Below, in pieces: positions 1 to 21,158 of a stretch of 37,500 nt of DNA. This stretch comes from Glandiceps talaboti (lineage: Eukaryota; Hemichordata; Enteropneusta; Spengelidae): assembly GCF_964340395.1 (NCBI RefSeq), contig NC_135559.1, positions 14,168,759-14,206,258 on the forward strand. Direction: 5' to 3'. The position numbers and the translations under genes were made by a program. How positions within the stretch are numbered: position 1 is the stretch's first letter; the number at the start of each line of letters is the position of its first letter. The notes beneath the pieces were generated by a model. That model saw nothing but the letters and a program-made list of their open reading frames with translations. It did not search any database and was not told the origin of the DNA.

Positions 1-407
1 CTTGGGGGAGGGTCATATTTTGCATTTCAATGTTTGGGGGAGGGTCACATTTTACAATCCGTAGTTTTGTGACCAAATTGAAGATTCAATTATTGTAAAT
101 TAGTTTTGTATGTTTTGAGATGTAAAAGTGAGATTAGCACCAAACATTTATTTTTACAAGTACTTTACATGCCAAAATACAAAAATAAAAATAAATGTAT
201 TGTAAGAAAATTGTTTTATAAAAACATTTTGTTGAGTGTACCATCACACCTTACCACTCACACTGTCCGTGAATGTTGTTGTTAAAATATGATGGTGATA
301 GAACATAGAGAACACGGACAGTGATACATGTACTGACTCAAGTAGTACCAGTGAGTCAGATTAGAGTGACACTGGTAATGGCAGTACTGAAAGTGAAGGT
401 GATGATT

Positions 408-439
<32 letters not shown>

Positions 440-812
440 AATGATATCAGGGAACTTTTACAAGGGACCAGATCAGGCAAAGTGTGCACAACATGGAAAG
501 CACATTTTAGATACTAACTAGATTGTGTATGATTATAAGAGAAAGGTAACTAGCCAGTCTTTTACTGTTTGTTACTTTATATGTTCAAATATTGCTTTCT
601 AATACAGAGTCAAAATGTACATACATACATATAATGGGACTATTGGTTAACGTTCAGTATATGCAATTGTCATGGGGCGGGTCACGTTTTACAAAATGGG
701 GTAATGGGGAGGGTCACTTTTTACAAATGGAGAATGGGGAAGGTCATGGTTTATTTAACAGACCATGTGTTATTTCCTCCGGCCCTCCCCCTCGTAAATA
801 CTGAAAGCTCCC
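1..812. mobile_element. Right part of a non-autonomous DNA transposon (Harbinger-like, TAA flank)
   Basis: The right terminus (about 787-812), read as reverse complement, starts AGGGAGCTTTCAGTATTTAC and matches 21 of 26 bases of the inverted repeats of the elements at 4735, 12031 and 20375, so it belongs to the same family. The right flank is TAA (813-815). Copies 2 and 3 lack this element at the equivalent intron-1 position, so it inserted after the tandem duplications, or in copy 1 only. The G-run motif GGGGGAGGGTCA followed by TTTT recurs in the same orientation near 5, 38, 675, 702 and 736. A GAT microsatellite lies at about 402-440. The left end is outside the window. Superfamily assignment rests on the TAA flank and the TIR style and is an inference. 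No coding sequence is seen. Confidence 0.5.
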
Positions 813-1086
813 TAAACTCATAAACATTATTACTACGTTTTGTGTGCATACCTCCTCATATAGCTGTGATATCCGTAAGGAGATTAGCTGGTATTATATA
901 GATAGTTAAAGTTATCCCAATTACAATGTACACAACAATGAACTACAATAAAGCAGAGCAACAAATACTGTACTATAAAGGATTTCTCGTACTCGACAGT
1001 TTCAAGAGGCCTTGTTCTGATTCCACATGTGTTAATAAAACTGAATAGTGTACTTTCAGTAGCCATAAACCTACATTTCTATACAG

Positions 1087-4658
<3,572 letters not shown>

Positions 4659-4734
4659 TACAATGTATGAATCATTTCAACTACAAAACATAATTATATA
4701 TAATCAATATACCATATAATCTTGCACTTATAAA

Positions 4735-5515
4735 AGAGAGCTTTCGATAATTACAAGGGGGGAAATCAGACCCGGCGTGTTACATAAAATGCGACCATCC
4801 ACCTATTCCGTCGTGTAAAAAGAGGTCCTCCCCCAATTTCCTTTCTCTAAAACGTAATCCTTCCATGTTAAAATAATATTTTGGTTGGGATAAAATGCTG
4901 TCAGACATGGAAAGGGACGCTAATCTCATGAGTCTCAGAATCAATGGTATGTTCTTAATCCCACCGCTACCACCATGTTGAAAGTTTTAAAGGCATTGGG
5001 TATTTCCTACTACTATACTACCACCACGGGGGAATGTGTTTGAAGGCACTGCATTAATCAACAGCTGTGTGTGAATCTAATTGGCTGAGCTGAAGCCCAC
5101 AACTTCCAAAGACTAGTTAAGCACACTACCGATATTGTCAGGAATGAGGTCAACATCTCCATTCCACAACATTATCCCCAATATCTTTAACCAACTGTAC
5201 CTGTTGTACTCTTTTCCTCACACCACAACTGACAATTGATTCACTGCATTGTTGTCAGCAGTGATTTCATCAATATCATCTGATATTGTGATAACTAATC
5301 CTAACCCTAACCGATGTGACAGCAGTGGTATGCAGAACTGATGGCAGCGATGGGATGCCAAAATCACAAAAATAATGCAAAGTTCGACAATACAATTAGT
5401 CAAAGTAAAATATGACCCATTTTCTAATATATTGCCCTCCCTCAGACCCTGTCAAAATTACCACCCCTAATAAGTTCCCCTGGCCCTCGCCCCTTGTAAT
5501 TACCAAAGGCTCCCT
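4735..5515. mobile_element. 781-bp TIR element downstream of copy 1
   Basis: The left end AGAGAGCTTTCGATAATTAC and the reverse complement of the right end AGGGAGCCTTTGGTAATTAC match at 22 of 26 terminal positions. There is no coding capacity. The same element sits at the same relative place in the other two units (12031-12814, 20375-21158), so it was present before the duplications. No convincing target-site duplication is visible at both ends; copies 2 and 3 have TAA at the right edge. Likely a non-autonomous DNA transposon of the same family as the one at 1-812. Confidence 0.6.
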
Positions 5516-5987
5516 CGTGTGTCTGTTAATATGTAATCAGAAATGTCAAAGATTGTACAATACATCAAATAATGAGAATGCATTGATAAACGAAGAAGTA
5601 TGGTCATAGTAATCCTACGTTTAATCATTGTCTCATTTTAGTTTCAAAAAAGGGAATGCGTGTTTTTTTAATAGATATGTTTTTGCTCAATTTAATATAC
5701 AGCATAAGAGAAAGGAGCGCGGAGGTTTCTGTGTTTTTGTTCCATCTTTGACACAGTATGATATATAAGAGTAAACAGAATGTAACGTATATTGTGTAGG
5801 TGTAACAGTTGTATCGATGAATCTAACAAGTACACTGGCTTAGTAACCAGATGAGAACAGTTTGAGAGCAAAAGTACTCACTTTATACAGATCACATGAA
5901 TGTCATTGTATTCCTTGTTTCCATATTGTCGTCTCCATTAAAAGATTAGCTCAACAACTCATGTGTCGTCAGGTTTACTTGCTTTAC

Positions 5988-6044
<57 letters not shown>

Positions 6045-6417
6045 GGTGGTGGTGGTGGTGGTGGTGGAGGTGGAGGCGGTGGTAGTCGTCATTGTCGCCG
6101 TCGTGGTTGTCTTCATCGTCCCAATCTCCCTTGTAATATCTGACCCCTCTCTCCATCATATCAAAACCCCATCAATGTATGCCAAATTGGTATCAATACA
6201 GCTACCAGACTCCCATGCGCTCTGCCTGGTCTCCAATCAACCACAGGAATAATTAATGACAAAAATAAAAACAAGATTTTCAATTTTGAAATAGTGAAGA
6301 GATGCTATGAAGTTATGTAGGCGATATCTCCAGCATGATTGCCTGCAGATGCGATCTTACGGCCAACCATACATATAAAAATGGGAAGCTTTTATAGAAA
6401 GTTGTAGCATAGATTTC
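5516..6417. other. Inter-gene spacer of unit 1
   Basis: Spacer between copy 1 and copy 2, also present after copies 2 and 3 with length changes. It contains a (GAT)n tract (5988-6029) running into (GGT)n (6030-6067). Open frames across this tract are only Asp, Met, Val, Gly or His homopolymers and are not genes. Confidence 0.6.
5988..6067. repeat. (GAT)n(GGT)n microsatellite
   Basis: Compound trinucleotide repeat. The equivalent tract is shorter in unit 2 (13104-13163), and in unit 3 it changes into an ATGAT pentamer array (21638-21765), where the tandem homology ends. Confidence 0.95.
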
Positions 6418-6982
6418 ATGCTAGGCGTTTTTAAGGCCAAGAAAAAATTGTTTTCTGGTGAGTTTGCATCACTTAAATACCCTGCCTTGATCTACCTTTT
6501 TCTTGTGTTTGTCGAGCCAATGCAGACTGCATATCCAAGGGAAAACAAAATAACTCTCCCTACATTAATTGCTACTTCAGGGAAGACAACTGCAGAACTA
6601 ATCATGAACAATTAAAAAGAATTCGCGTTGTCACACCCCTTTAGGCAACATTTCCTAACCAGAAACGACAACTTTCTTTTGTGTGGCCATTGCGTCTAAT
6701 TACCAAAAACAGCCAATATCTTATTAAAACTGAAAGCTACATCGATACTAATTTCAGGACAGATGCGCTTAGGTATTGCACATATGTGTACCAAATTATA
6801 TTGCATTTAAAGAGTGCGCTCTTGAGATATAGCCTAATTACCGAAAACCATTAATTACACAAATTGCTCATTAATATTCATGGCATGTTTACCAAATCCT
6901 AATCAGTTCTTGCCATTTTCCTACGGAACATGTCTCCCAAATTTCGTTTGAATTGATGCAGTTGTTTTTTAGAAAATAGTGA

Positions 6983-6983
<1 letters not shown>

Positions 6984-7040
<57 letters not shown>
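6984..7040. repeat. (CA)n microsatellite upstream of copy 2 promoter
   Basis: CA dinucleotide tract about 180 bp upstream of the TATA box of copy 2. The equivalent tract upstream of copy 3 is at 15463-15526. Confidence 0.95.
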
Positions 7041-7044
<4 letters not shown>

Positions 7045-7221
7045 TTTCAACCCCTAATACATCTCCTACCTTACGGAAGGAAAAAAACTATTGCCTGTTG
7101 TATTGTAACACTATATTTATGTATTGAATGTATAGAAATGTTTGTCGAAGAGAGCATGGCTCCATAGCTATTATTTATTTCAAGTCACGTACTTACTTAA
7201 GGTAAACAATGAACGATACAC

Positions 7222-7229
7222 TATAAAAG
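7222..7229 (+). promoter_or_regulatory. TATA box, copy 2
   Basis: TATAAAAG lies 109 bp upstream of the exon 1 ATG (7331), at exactly the same spacing as in copy 3. A start site about 30 bp downstream would leave a 5' UTR of roughly 80 bases. The call rests on consensus match and conservation between recent duplicates only. Confidence 0.5.
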
Positions 7230-7849
7230 TCAACGTAAACGGGGGCATTTTATATGTGTATGACGTAGGGAATAGTTGAAAAGATTAGAGATCTGCCTCA
7301 CAGTCTGTACACCTTCTGTATTGATCAAACATGCTTCCTGAAGTTCAGAAGAATATCGAACGGGACAAGAAAAATGTACCATTCAAACGCTACTGATTTT
7401 CATCTTAGCATGTCTGATACTTTGTATCGCCTTCATGACATGGTCAGTCTTCAGAAGTGTTGACCAATCGTACACTGATGTAGAATTTGAAGTATTGCAT
7501 GCAGAGATGCGATTACTTAAGGTACTATACTTAATATACTTCCAACTTTAATTTCTTACAAACTCCCATCTTTTCGTAAATTGGGTTTGACGTAACATTA
7601 GTGCGACAGGAATGCCTATTTAGATCTACTGTAGTTGTACTAATTTATCGACATCTTAGATATGTTTACGTTATTCACATTCTGTGTGTCTTCGATCGTC
7701 ACCACTATACGAGTGTAGGCTAATTCCGAAGAGTGGTCTGTGTTGTCACCTCTAACCATATATATAAAATATGGTGTGAATGGAGTTTACAGCATATTGT
7801 AAGAAAGGGTATTGTAAGAATTGAAAAAATCCAGCGAAGGGAGCTCGTT

Positions 7850-8280
7850 TCGTTTAACGAGACTATTGTAGGCGATCAAGAGTAACAAATATTTTGCAGA
7901 GTTTGAAATGGGAACCACTGGCAGATGGGCGTCTAAATGCAAGGTTGATACATACTATTGTTCCAAAATTAAATTGTAAATGAGGAGATAGCAATCACTA
8001 GAAACACTGATCTTCTAGAACCGGGTAGAAGAGGCCGTTTCAAGCACCTTTAGTTTAAACACTAAGCATATCAACACAGTTTCTTTCCTAAAACCATTAG
8101 GGACTGGAACTCACTAAACCATGATATGAAAGCCAGTCAGGACACTGACACTTTCAAGGCTACACTCATAAACATTATTACTAGGTTTTGTGTGCATACC
8201 CCCCCTTGCCCCCCAGCTGTGATATCCGTACGGAGCTGGTATTATATAGATAGATAGAGTTATCCCAATTACAATGTAAA
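7850..8280 (+). mobile_element. Decayed 3' end of a CR1/L2-type LINE in intron 1 of copy 2
   Basis: A broken + strand reading frame shows the C-terminal tail typical of CR1/L2/Rex-type reverse transcriptases: LQSLKWEPLADGRLNAR near 7900-7950, then FLPKTIRDWNSLNHD near 8090-8130, then HTPPCPPAVISVRS near 8195-8230. Several stops and shifts interrupt it. An AATAAA lies just downstream (about 8296). The same relic is in copy 3 (16325-16750), and its last part survives in copy 1 after the transposon (816-1000), so it predates the duplications. The left edge is not resolved. Confidence 0.55.
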
Positions 8281-9429
8281 CAACAATGAATTACAATAAA
8301 GCAGAGCAACAGATAATATAAAGGACTGCTTGTATCAACGGATTCAAAAGGCCTTACTCTGATTCCACTTGTGTTTATAAAACTAAATAGTGTACTTTCA
8401 GTAGCCATAACCCTACATTTCTATACAGGAACAAATACAAGCCTTGGTACAAGAGAATGAAGAAAAATCAAGTACCAACCACCTGATGAAGCGTCGCCAG
8501 GCAACGACCTCCAATTCACGGTCTCCAAATTGTTAGTATGATATGAAATAATCAAAGTTCATGAAATTAAACCAGTATATTGTGAAATGTAAACTGAAAT
8601 GTCATATGAAAAATATTGTTATTGAAAAAAATGACGAATGTTTTGTGCAAACCCTTTGTCACATCAAGTCTTTCATGAATGTCACGAAAATGTTTATCAG
8701 TGATTGACGGAGGAGTGATAAAATGTGAAGTGAGGGGGGGGGGCTTACCAGAATACAAGACATTGATATATGGATGAAATATGCATGGACAATAACAGTA
8801 CATTCGATCAACGTCACTTAAGTTCATGGTGTCCAAGTTTAGGAAATCAACCTATTTGCATTACAGGCTCATCTGGTAGGGATGGTAGAGTTGGACTTCA
8901 AGGATCTCCTGGCTCCCAAGGTGTACAAGGACCTCGTGGTGAAATTGGCAATCCTGGAGCGCCTGGGGTTAATGGAATACCTGGCTCACGTAAGCAATCT
9001 AGACCTCTCTCTTTATCTATCGATATCGCAACAATGATGTGGCGTCACGAGAATTATCAATTCCTTAAATTGGACACTGACGGGCGCTCTCTTTCCTGCG
9101 CAAAATGGCGAGATACAGAAATTTGTATTATAGAAAGCTGAAACTTTACCAAGGACAACCGTATTCAAAAAATGAAAAAATAACTCAGACATGTATATTT
9201 TATCATACGAAATGTCATCTGATCCTTTCTAAATGCAAACTACATCCAAAGTGACACTACAATTCACCATAGTTGCAATTATACCAAGACGATAAATCTT
9301 GTGAGATAGAGTTATGCAATACACACTTTATTCAAATAGTAAAAGCAAATTAAAAAATTTCGAAATCGATGCTTCCAATAACAACTATGGTGCACAATTG
9401 TGTACCCTGAAGAGGAAAAAATGTTTTAA

Positions 9430-9434
<5 letters not shown>

Positions 9435-9473
<39 letters not shown>

Positions 9474-9521
9474 AGAGAGAGAGAGTGAGAGAGAGAGAGA
9501 GAGAGAGAGGGAGAGGAAGAG
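9435..9521. repeat. (GT)n(GA)n microsatellite, copy 2 intron 3
   Basis: A GT tract (to about 9471) is followed by an interrupted GA tract. The matching tract in copy 3 is 17925-18020. Copy 1 lacks it. Confidence 0.95.
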
Positions 9522-9719
9522 AGTGAGAGTGACAGAGAGAGACTATATCCAGAGAATAAAGACGTTTTAAGTCGTTACACGGAGTTTCACGCTTCCCCAG
9601 CAATCATCAGGCGATTGATAAACTTGAGATTGTTACGTGTACATATTGACCTTATTCTCTGGGTTTAGTCTATAATGGTCTGCTACTAATATTGCATCGA
9701 GCACTGTTCTCTCCAGTGA

Positions 9720-9985
<266 letters not shown>

Positions 9986-10153
9986 CTTTGAACATCGCTT
10001 TGATTGCTTCAGCTGGTGATAGCTCTTGTAGGGGATCGAATGATGACGAGAGTCAAGGCTCATCTAGTGATCACAATCATGGTACTACTGGTAGTGTGTA
10101 CATTCGTTGGGGACGGGATGACTGTGCAGGCACTGCTGAACTCGTTTATAAGG

Positions 10154-11475
10154 GTAAGGTTAATGTAGTGAAAGGTATTTATACTGCTAGGGGTGCCTAG
10201 TAGAAATAGTTTTCATGCATCACATGCAAAGTGCTCAAAATGCAGTGTTACTGGAAGGGAATTCCCGTATAATATTCAAATATAACTTCTAGAGACAGTG
10301 GTAAGATTAATATGCGAATGGGATTAAAATTATTATATGATCACTAAGTCACAATGTGCAGTATGTTGTGGAAATGAAAAGTCTTACATTGTACATACAT
10401 AACTCAGTGAGTGTCGCGTTTGTTTAAATACAAGGGTGGAATTATTCTAGGGATATAAAGTTCTCGGTATAAATTGATTTCAAATTCACCCATCGCGAAT
10501 TGGAGCATTAGTGATATCAAGTTAACATTGACGTAGCATAGAACAATTACTATATGTCAGAACGCACGTAGTTGGTTGAATTATTTAATGATTATATTGT
10601 CAAATCAGGACGTCTAACACATTCAGACTCATTTTAGGCGTTCCTACTCTGAATTAGGCAGTGAGGAGGGATCCGAGAGAGGACTGTGATCTCTTTGAGA
10701 TTGCAAATGATGTGTATGAATGATTTTCATAAGGATCAACAGCTTTTGTTACCTGTCGGTCCTCATGACCCACAGTCATTTCTCCTAATTTTACACACTG
10801 GGTACAATTATTATGAGGTCTGAGATTGTGAAATACTCATCTCAAAATTACCAAGTCTAGACCTTACAATAGCACATTGTAAAATGATATTGTTACCATA
10901 GATTTTAAATTGTCAAAGAAACAGTTTTTGGCCGCTTTGTCTCCTGTACATGTTACATGTAGAATGTAGGCAAATGTATCATCACTGCCGGTATGGCGTT
11001 TGAAGAGTACGTTCTCGTAATATTACCCCAACGGGAAAAAACATTTAAATATGCAAATGACTCATTAGTATGCAAACCAATTTCCGTGTGTCTAGCAAAC
11101 TACATAGCATCCTAATTAACACCTAACGAGATAATACCTAATAACTATATATTTAAATATTATACAAATTATTCGAAGCCAATTAGTGTACTCGGATCTT
11201 GACCAAACACTGATCAGTTAACTTCCAGCCATTGCACCATAGATTTCCCATACAAAACGTCATTTGAATTATGCCAGCCGAAATGATGACATAGACATAC
11301 ATACACACGTATATAGATTTCATAGTCGGAATATAGTATGAACATAGTGAATAGTTCTATATTACCAGCGTCTGTTAGAAATTTGCTTAACATAATATTT
11401 AGTATTCTCTCTATTCATCCGCTATGCATGATCATGATATATTGTATACACTTTCATCTATTCTTGGTGTTATAG
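10154..11475 (+). other. Intron 4 of copy 2
   Basis: Non-coding and nearly identical to the introns at 2899-4179 and 18506-19819. It includes a segment of about 70 bp (about 11367-11437) shared with copy 3 but absent from copy 1. It lacks the long (CATA)n run of copy 1. Confidence 0.7.
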
Positions 11476-12030
11476 GAGTCATAGGTGGAGCACATTATAC
11501 TCACAGTGGTAGTGGTTCTAACTATCAATGTCTACCAGAAAGCCCTATATACGATGCACCTGTAAGTGGCAACCAGGGAAGTGAAAGTGGTTTACTATAT
11601 GGAGGAGAATACCAAACCAACTCATTTCCAAAATTTGCCTCACTCTATCAACATGATCCTGTCTGTGCTGTGTGCAGAGTACGTACACGTGGTAGTGTGC
11701 TGATGGTTCCTGCACGGAATGTCTGTCCTTCAAATGAGTGGACCAGGGAATACTATGGTTATCTGATGTCAGAAAAGTATACACACAAGCGTACCGAATA
11801 CATCTGCGTTGATAGAAATCCAAAGGCCCGTTCAGGTTCTGTTAGCAACGATAATGGGGCACTGTTGTTTCCTGTTGAAGGACGCTGTGGTACTCTGCCA
11901 TGTGGTCCGTATATAAATTATTATGAACTGACATGTGCCGTCTGTACCATATGATACAATGTATGAATCATTTCAACTACAAAACATAATTATATATAAT
12001 CAAGATACCATATAATCTTGTACTTATAAA

Positions 12031-12814
12031 AGAGAGCTTTCGATAATTACAAGGGGGAAATCAGGCCTGGCCTGTTACATAAAATGCGACCATCCACCTA
12101 TTCTGTCGTGTAAAAAGAGGTCCTCCCCCAATTTCCTTTCTCTAAAACTTAATCCTTCCGTGTTAAAATAATATTTTTGGTTGGGATAAAATGCTGTCAG
12201 GTCATGGAAAGGAACGCTAATCTCATGAGTCTCAGAATCAATGGTATGTACTTAATCCCACCGCTACCACCATGTTGAAAGTTTTAAAGGCATTGGGTAT
12301 TTCCTACTACTATGCTACTACCACCACGGGGGAATGCATTTGACGGCTTTGCATTAATCAACAGCTGTATGTGAATCTAATGGGCTGAGCTGAAGCCCAC
12401 AACTTCCAAAGACTAGTTAAGCACACTACCGATATTGTCAGGAATGAGGTCAACATCTCCATTCCACAACATTATCCCCAATATCTTTAACCAACTGTAC
12501 CTGTTGTACTCTTTTCCTCACACCACAACTGACAATTGATTCACTGCATTGTTGTCAGCAGTGATTTCATCAATATCATCTGATATTGTGAGAGCTAATC
12601 CTAACCCTGACCGATGTGACAGCAGTGGTATGCAGAACTGATGGCAGCGATGGGATGCCAAAATCACAAAATAATGCAAAGTTTGACAATACAATGAGTC
12701 AAAGTAAAATATGACCCATTTTCTAATATATTGCCCTCCCTCAGACCCTTTTAAAATTACCGCCCCTAATTAGTTCCCCCGGCCCTCGCCCCTTGTAATT
12801 ACCAAAGGCTCCCT
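12031..12814. mobile_element. 784-bp TIR element downstream of copy 2
   Basis: Orthologous to the element at 4735-5515, with the same terminal inverted repeats and no coding sequence. The right edge is followed by TAA. Confidence 0.6.
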
Positions 12815-13362
12815 AATGTGCCTGTTAATATGTAATCAGAAATTTCAAAGATTGTACAATAATCAAATAATGAGAATGCATTGATAAACGAAGAAGTATG
12901 GTCATAGTAATCCTACGTTTAATCATTGTCTCATTGGTTTCAAAAAAGGGAATGTGTGTTTTTTTAATAGATGTGTTTTTGCTCAATTTAATATACAGCA
13001 TAAGAGAAAGGAGCGCGGAGGTTTCTGTGTTTTTGTTCCATGTTTGACACAGTATGACATATAAGAGTAAACAGAATGTAACGTATATTGTGTAGGTGTA
13101 ACAGATGATGATGATGATGATGATGATGTGGTGGTGGTGGTGGTGGTGGTGGTGGTGGTGGTGGAGGTGGAGGCGGTGGTAGTCGTCATTGTCGCCGTCG
13201 TGGTTGTCTTCATCGTCCCAATCTCCCTTGTAATATCTGACCCCTCTCTCCATCATATGAAAACCCCATCAATGTATGCCAAATTGGTATCAATACAGCT
13301 ACCAGACTCCCATGCGCTCTGCCTGGTCTCCAATCAACCACAGGAATAATTAATGACAAAAA
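12815..13362. other. Spacer of unit 2 with shortened (GAT)n(GGT)n tract
   Basis: Matches 5516-6260, except that about 175 bp before the microsatellite (present in units 1 and 3) is deleted, so that GTGTAACA runs straight into the GAT tract at 13104. No gene is seen. Confidence 0.6.
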
Positions 13363-14747
13363 TATTAAATTTCGACAACACGGATGATGCCTTTATTGTA
13401 GTTGACTCGAAGAGTCGGAGTGAGACAAAGACACGGTGTAATACCTAAAATATTTAGTGAGCTTTACTTGAATTGTATGTCGACTGGTCAGAATACCTAT
13501 CAATACTATAAACGAATTCGAATTCGCTTTTTAAACATCACCACTAATATGTCAGTAGTAAAATGACTTCCGTGAAACATCTGCCATTAAGGGTGTGTGA
13601 AGCATAGTATATGACTTTAACCAAAAATTGCTGGAATGCAACAACCTTGTTATAGTAGGCTATTAGTACATGACATACCCCTGAATTGGCAAAAAGGTGT
13701 GCCAAACTATAAGAAATCTGAAATGACTTTGTGATATCAATCTAATACGTACTGGAAAAGGTCTAATGGCTTTTGAAATGAAATTATTCAAATTTACAGG
13801 ATACGCATACATACAGACATACTTACATTTACCCATGCATACAGAACAACTGTATGGATTGCTATTGGTATCATTTCAACATGATGAATTTTTGAAGTCC
13901 CAGTAAAAGTTAGTTGTCGAAGTTGTTGAAATGTCCACTTCCTATTCTCAGTACGGGAAAGCTTGACTCAACTTCACTCCACCTTCGCGATCCCCTACAT
14001 ATCCGCGATATGTACACTAGTTTAATTTCCACGACAAATGATAAACACAATTCAAACCGTCGTAACATCACTAGTACGCAGAAAGTTTACATACTTTATG
14101 GTAAGCATGATACCGGTCTATACTTTGATTCTATACAACTCGTTTAAGGCGACAATACCCTTTATGTAACACTCGGTTCAAGAATTTTGCGATGCACGCC
14201 ACAATGAGGTGAATTTCCATGGCTCTCAAGTTCGTTTCTCAAATTAATGTAGAATTCAGATCTGGACAGAAACTTATCGATACTTATTGATATATATTTC
14301 GATATACGTACCTTTTATACAAGCAACCCGAATACTTTGAACGGTCTAGAACAAAACCAATCAATGTCGGAAAATTGTGGGAAATTTGACCCAATTAAAC
14401 CACTGAGTAGTGATGAGTACACTGCACAATATTGCAACACAGTAACAACATTTATTTATCTCATTTGCATTGTTATAATAATGATGTGTTAATACGAATA
14501 AATGCACACATTCTGGCAGCAAACTCGCCCTTAGTATCGAAAGATTTATATTTAAAAAAGAGAGAAGAATTTTAATCTTTATCAAAGGGGAGATGGTATG
14601 GATTTATCGTGGCGAATTCTCCAGCAAGAATTTTTGGTAGAAAGCTGGTGACTTCACCTGGAAGTTGAAGCTGACCTGGTTTGACCGACGATCTCCTCAT
14701 GCATGCTTTCAGAAACAGAAATACGCGCAAGTATCGAAAAAAGTAAA
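13363..14747. other. 1.38-kb segment present only between copies 2 and 3
   Basis: In unit 1 the sequence reads GACAAAAATAAAAACAAG without a break. In unit 2 the same two sides are separated by this segment, bounded on each side by TA. It may be a DNA transposon with a TA target duplication or a deletion in unit 1. The ends share only TTTCGA in inverted orientation, so a transposon is not proven. The longest open frames (about 75 codons, at 13914-14147 + and 14361-14585 -) match nothing I recognise. Confidence 0.45.
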
Positions 14748-15460
14748 AACAAGATTTTCAATTTTGAAATAGTGAAGAGATCCAATGAAGTTATGTAGGC
14801 GAAATCTACTGCATGAGTGCCTGCAGATGCGATCTTACCGTCAACCATACATAGAAAGATGGGAAGCTTTTATAGAAAGTTGTAGCATAGATTTCATGCT
14901 AGGCGTTTTTAAGGCCAAGAAAAAATTGTTTTCTGGTGAGTTTGCATCACTTAAATACCCTGCCTTGATCTACCTTTTTCTTGTGTTTGTCGAGCCAATG
15001 CAGACTGCATCTCCAAGGGAAAACAAAATAACTCTCCCTACATCAATTGCTACTTCAGGGAAGACAACTGTAGAACTAATCATGAACAATTAAAAAGAAT
15101 TCGCGTTGTCACACCCCTTTAGGCAACGTTTCTTGACCAGAAACGACAACTTTCTTTTGTGTGGCCATTGCGTCTAATTACCAAAAACAGCCAATATCTT
15201 ATTAAAACTGAAAGCTACATCGATACTAATTTCAGGACAGATGCGCTTAGGTATTGCACATATGTGTACCAAATTATATTGCATTTAAAGAGTGCACTCT
15301 TGAGATATAGCCTAATTACCGAAAACCATTAATTACACAAATTGCTCATTAATATTCATGGCATGTTTACCAAATCCTAATCAGTTCTTGCCATTTTCCT
15401 ACGGAACATGTCTCCCAAATTTCGTTTGAATTGATGCAGTTGTTTTTTAGAAAATAGTGA

Positions 15461-15462
<2 letters not shown>

Positions 15463-15526
<64 letters not shown>
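15463..15526. repeat. (CA)n microsatellite upstream of copy 3 promoter
   Basis: CA tract equivalent to 6984-7040, slightly longer. Confidence 0.95.
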
Positions 15527-15530
<4 letters not shown>

Positions 15531-15720
15531 AACATTTCAACCCCTAATACATCTCCTACCTTACGGAAGGAAAAAACTATTGGCTGTTGTATTGTGACAC
15601 TATATTTATGTATTGAATGTATAGAAATTGTAAAGTTTCTTTGTCGAAGAGAGCATGGCTCCATAGCTATTATTTATTTCAAGTCACGTACTTACTTAAG
15701 GTAAACAATGAACGATACAC

Positions 15721-15728
15721 TATAAAAG
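15721..15728 (+). promoter_or_regulatory. TATA box, copy 3
   Basis: TATAAAAG lies 109 bp upstream of the ATG at 15830. Both spacing and context are the same as in copy 2. Confidence 0.5.
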
Positions 15729-15829
15729 TCAACGTTAACGGGGGCATTTTATATGTGTATGACGTAGGGAATAGTTGGAACGATTGGAGATCTGCCTCAC
15801 AGTCTGTACACCTTCTGTATTGATCAAAC

Positions 15830-20298
<4,469 letters not shown>

Positions 20299-20374
20299 TA
20301 CAATGTATGAATCATTTCAACTACAAAACATAATTATATATAATCAAGATACCATATAATCTTGTACTTATAAA

Positions 20375-21158
20375 AGAGAGCTTTCGATAATTATAAGGGG
20401 GGAAATCAGACCCGGCGTGTTACATAAAATGCGACCATCCACCTATTCCGTCGTGTAAAAAGAGGTCCTCCCCCAATTTCCTTTCTCTAAAACGTAATCC
20501 TTCCATGTTAAAATAATATTTTGGTTGGGATAAAATGCTGTCAGACATGGAAAGGGACGCTAATCACATGAGTCTCAGAATCAATGGTATGTACTTAATC
20601 CCACCGCTACCACCATGTTGAAAGTTTTAAAGGCATTGGGTATTTCCTACTACTATACTACTACCACCACGGGGGAATGTGTTTGACGGCTTTGCATTAA
20701 TCAATTGCAGTGTATGAATCTAATTGGCTGAGCTGAAGCCCACAACTTCCAAAGACTAGTCAGGCACACTACCGATATTGTCAGGAATGAGGTCAACATC
20801 TCCATTCCACAACATTATCCCCAATATCTTTAACCAACTGTGCCCGTTGTACTCTTTTCCTCACACCACAACTGACAATTGATTCACTGCATTGTTGTCT
20901 GCAGTGATTTCATCAATATCATCTAATATTGTGAGAGCTAATCCTAACCCTAACCGATGTGACACCAGTGGTATGCAGAACTGATGGCAGCGATGGGATG
21001 CCAAAATCACAAAAATAATGCAAAGTTCGACAATACAATGAGTCAAAGTAAAATATGACCCATTTTCTAATATATAGCCCTCCCTCAGACCCTTTTAAAA
21101 TTACCGCCCCTAATTAGTTCCCCTGACCCTCGCTCCTTGTAATTACCAAAGGCTCCCT
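20375..21158. mobile_element. 784-bp TIR element downstream of copy 3
   Basis: Third occurrence of the element at 4735-5515, with the same inverted termini, no coding sequence, and TAA at the right edge. Confidence 0.6.

Noticed and set aside
321-521. Open frame with a Met run over a GAT repeat
   Set aside because: Simple-repeat artefact inside a transposon, with no conserved sequence on either side.
5959-6252. Asp/Gly, Met/Val and His homopolymer frames
   Set aside because: Translations of the (GAT)n(GGT)n microsatellite on both strands. Tract lengths differ between units without keeping a frame.
6418-6615. 65-codon frame MLGVFKAKKKLFSGEFASLK..., repeated at 14896-15093
   Set aside because: It is conserved only because the units are recent duplicates. 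The differences between the copies change amino acids, and no family is recognised.
8181-8408. Antisense frame MATESTLFSFINTSGIR... (also 884-1066 and 16636-16908)
   Set aside because: It lies on the wrong strand over the LINE tail relic and intron 1. It is repeated only through duplication.
8770-8866. In-frame extension upstream of the collagen exon in copies 2 and 3 (MDEICMDNNSTFDQRHL...)
   Set aside because: It is intron sequence that happens to stay open. The matching region of copy 1 does not keep the frame, and the AG acceptor with the split Cys codon sets the exon start.
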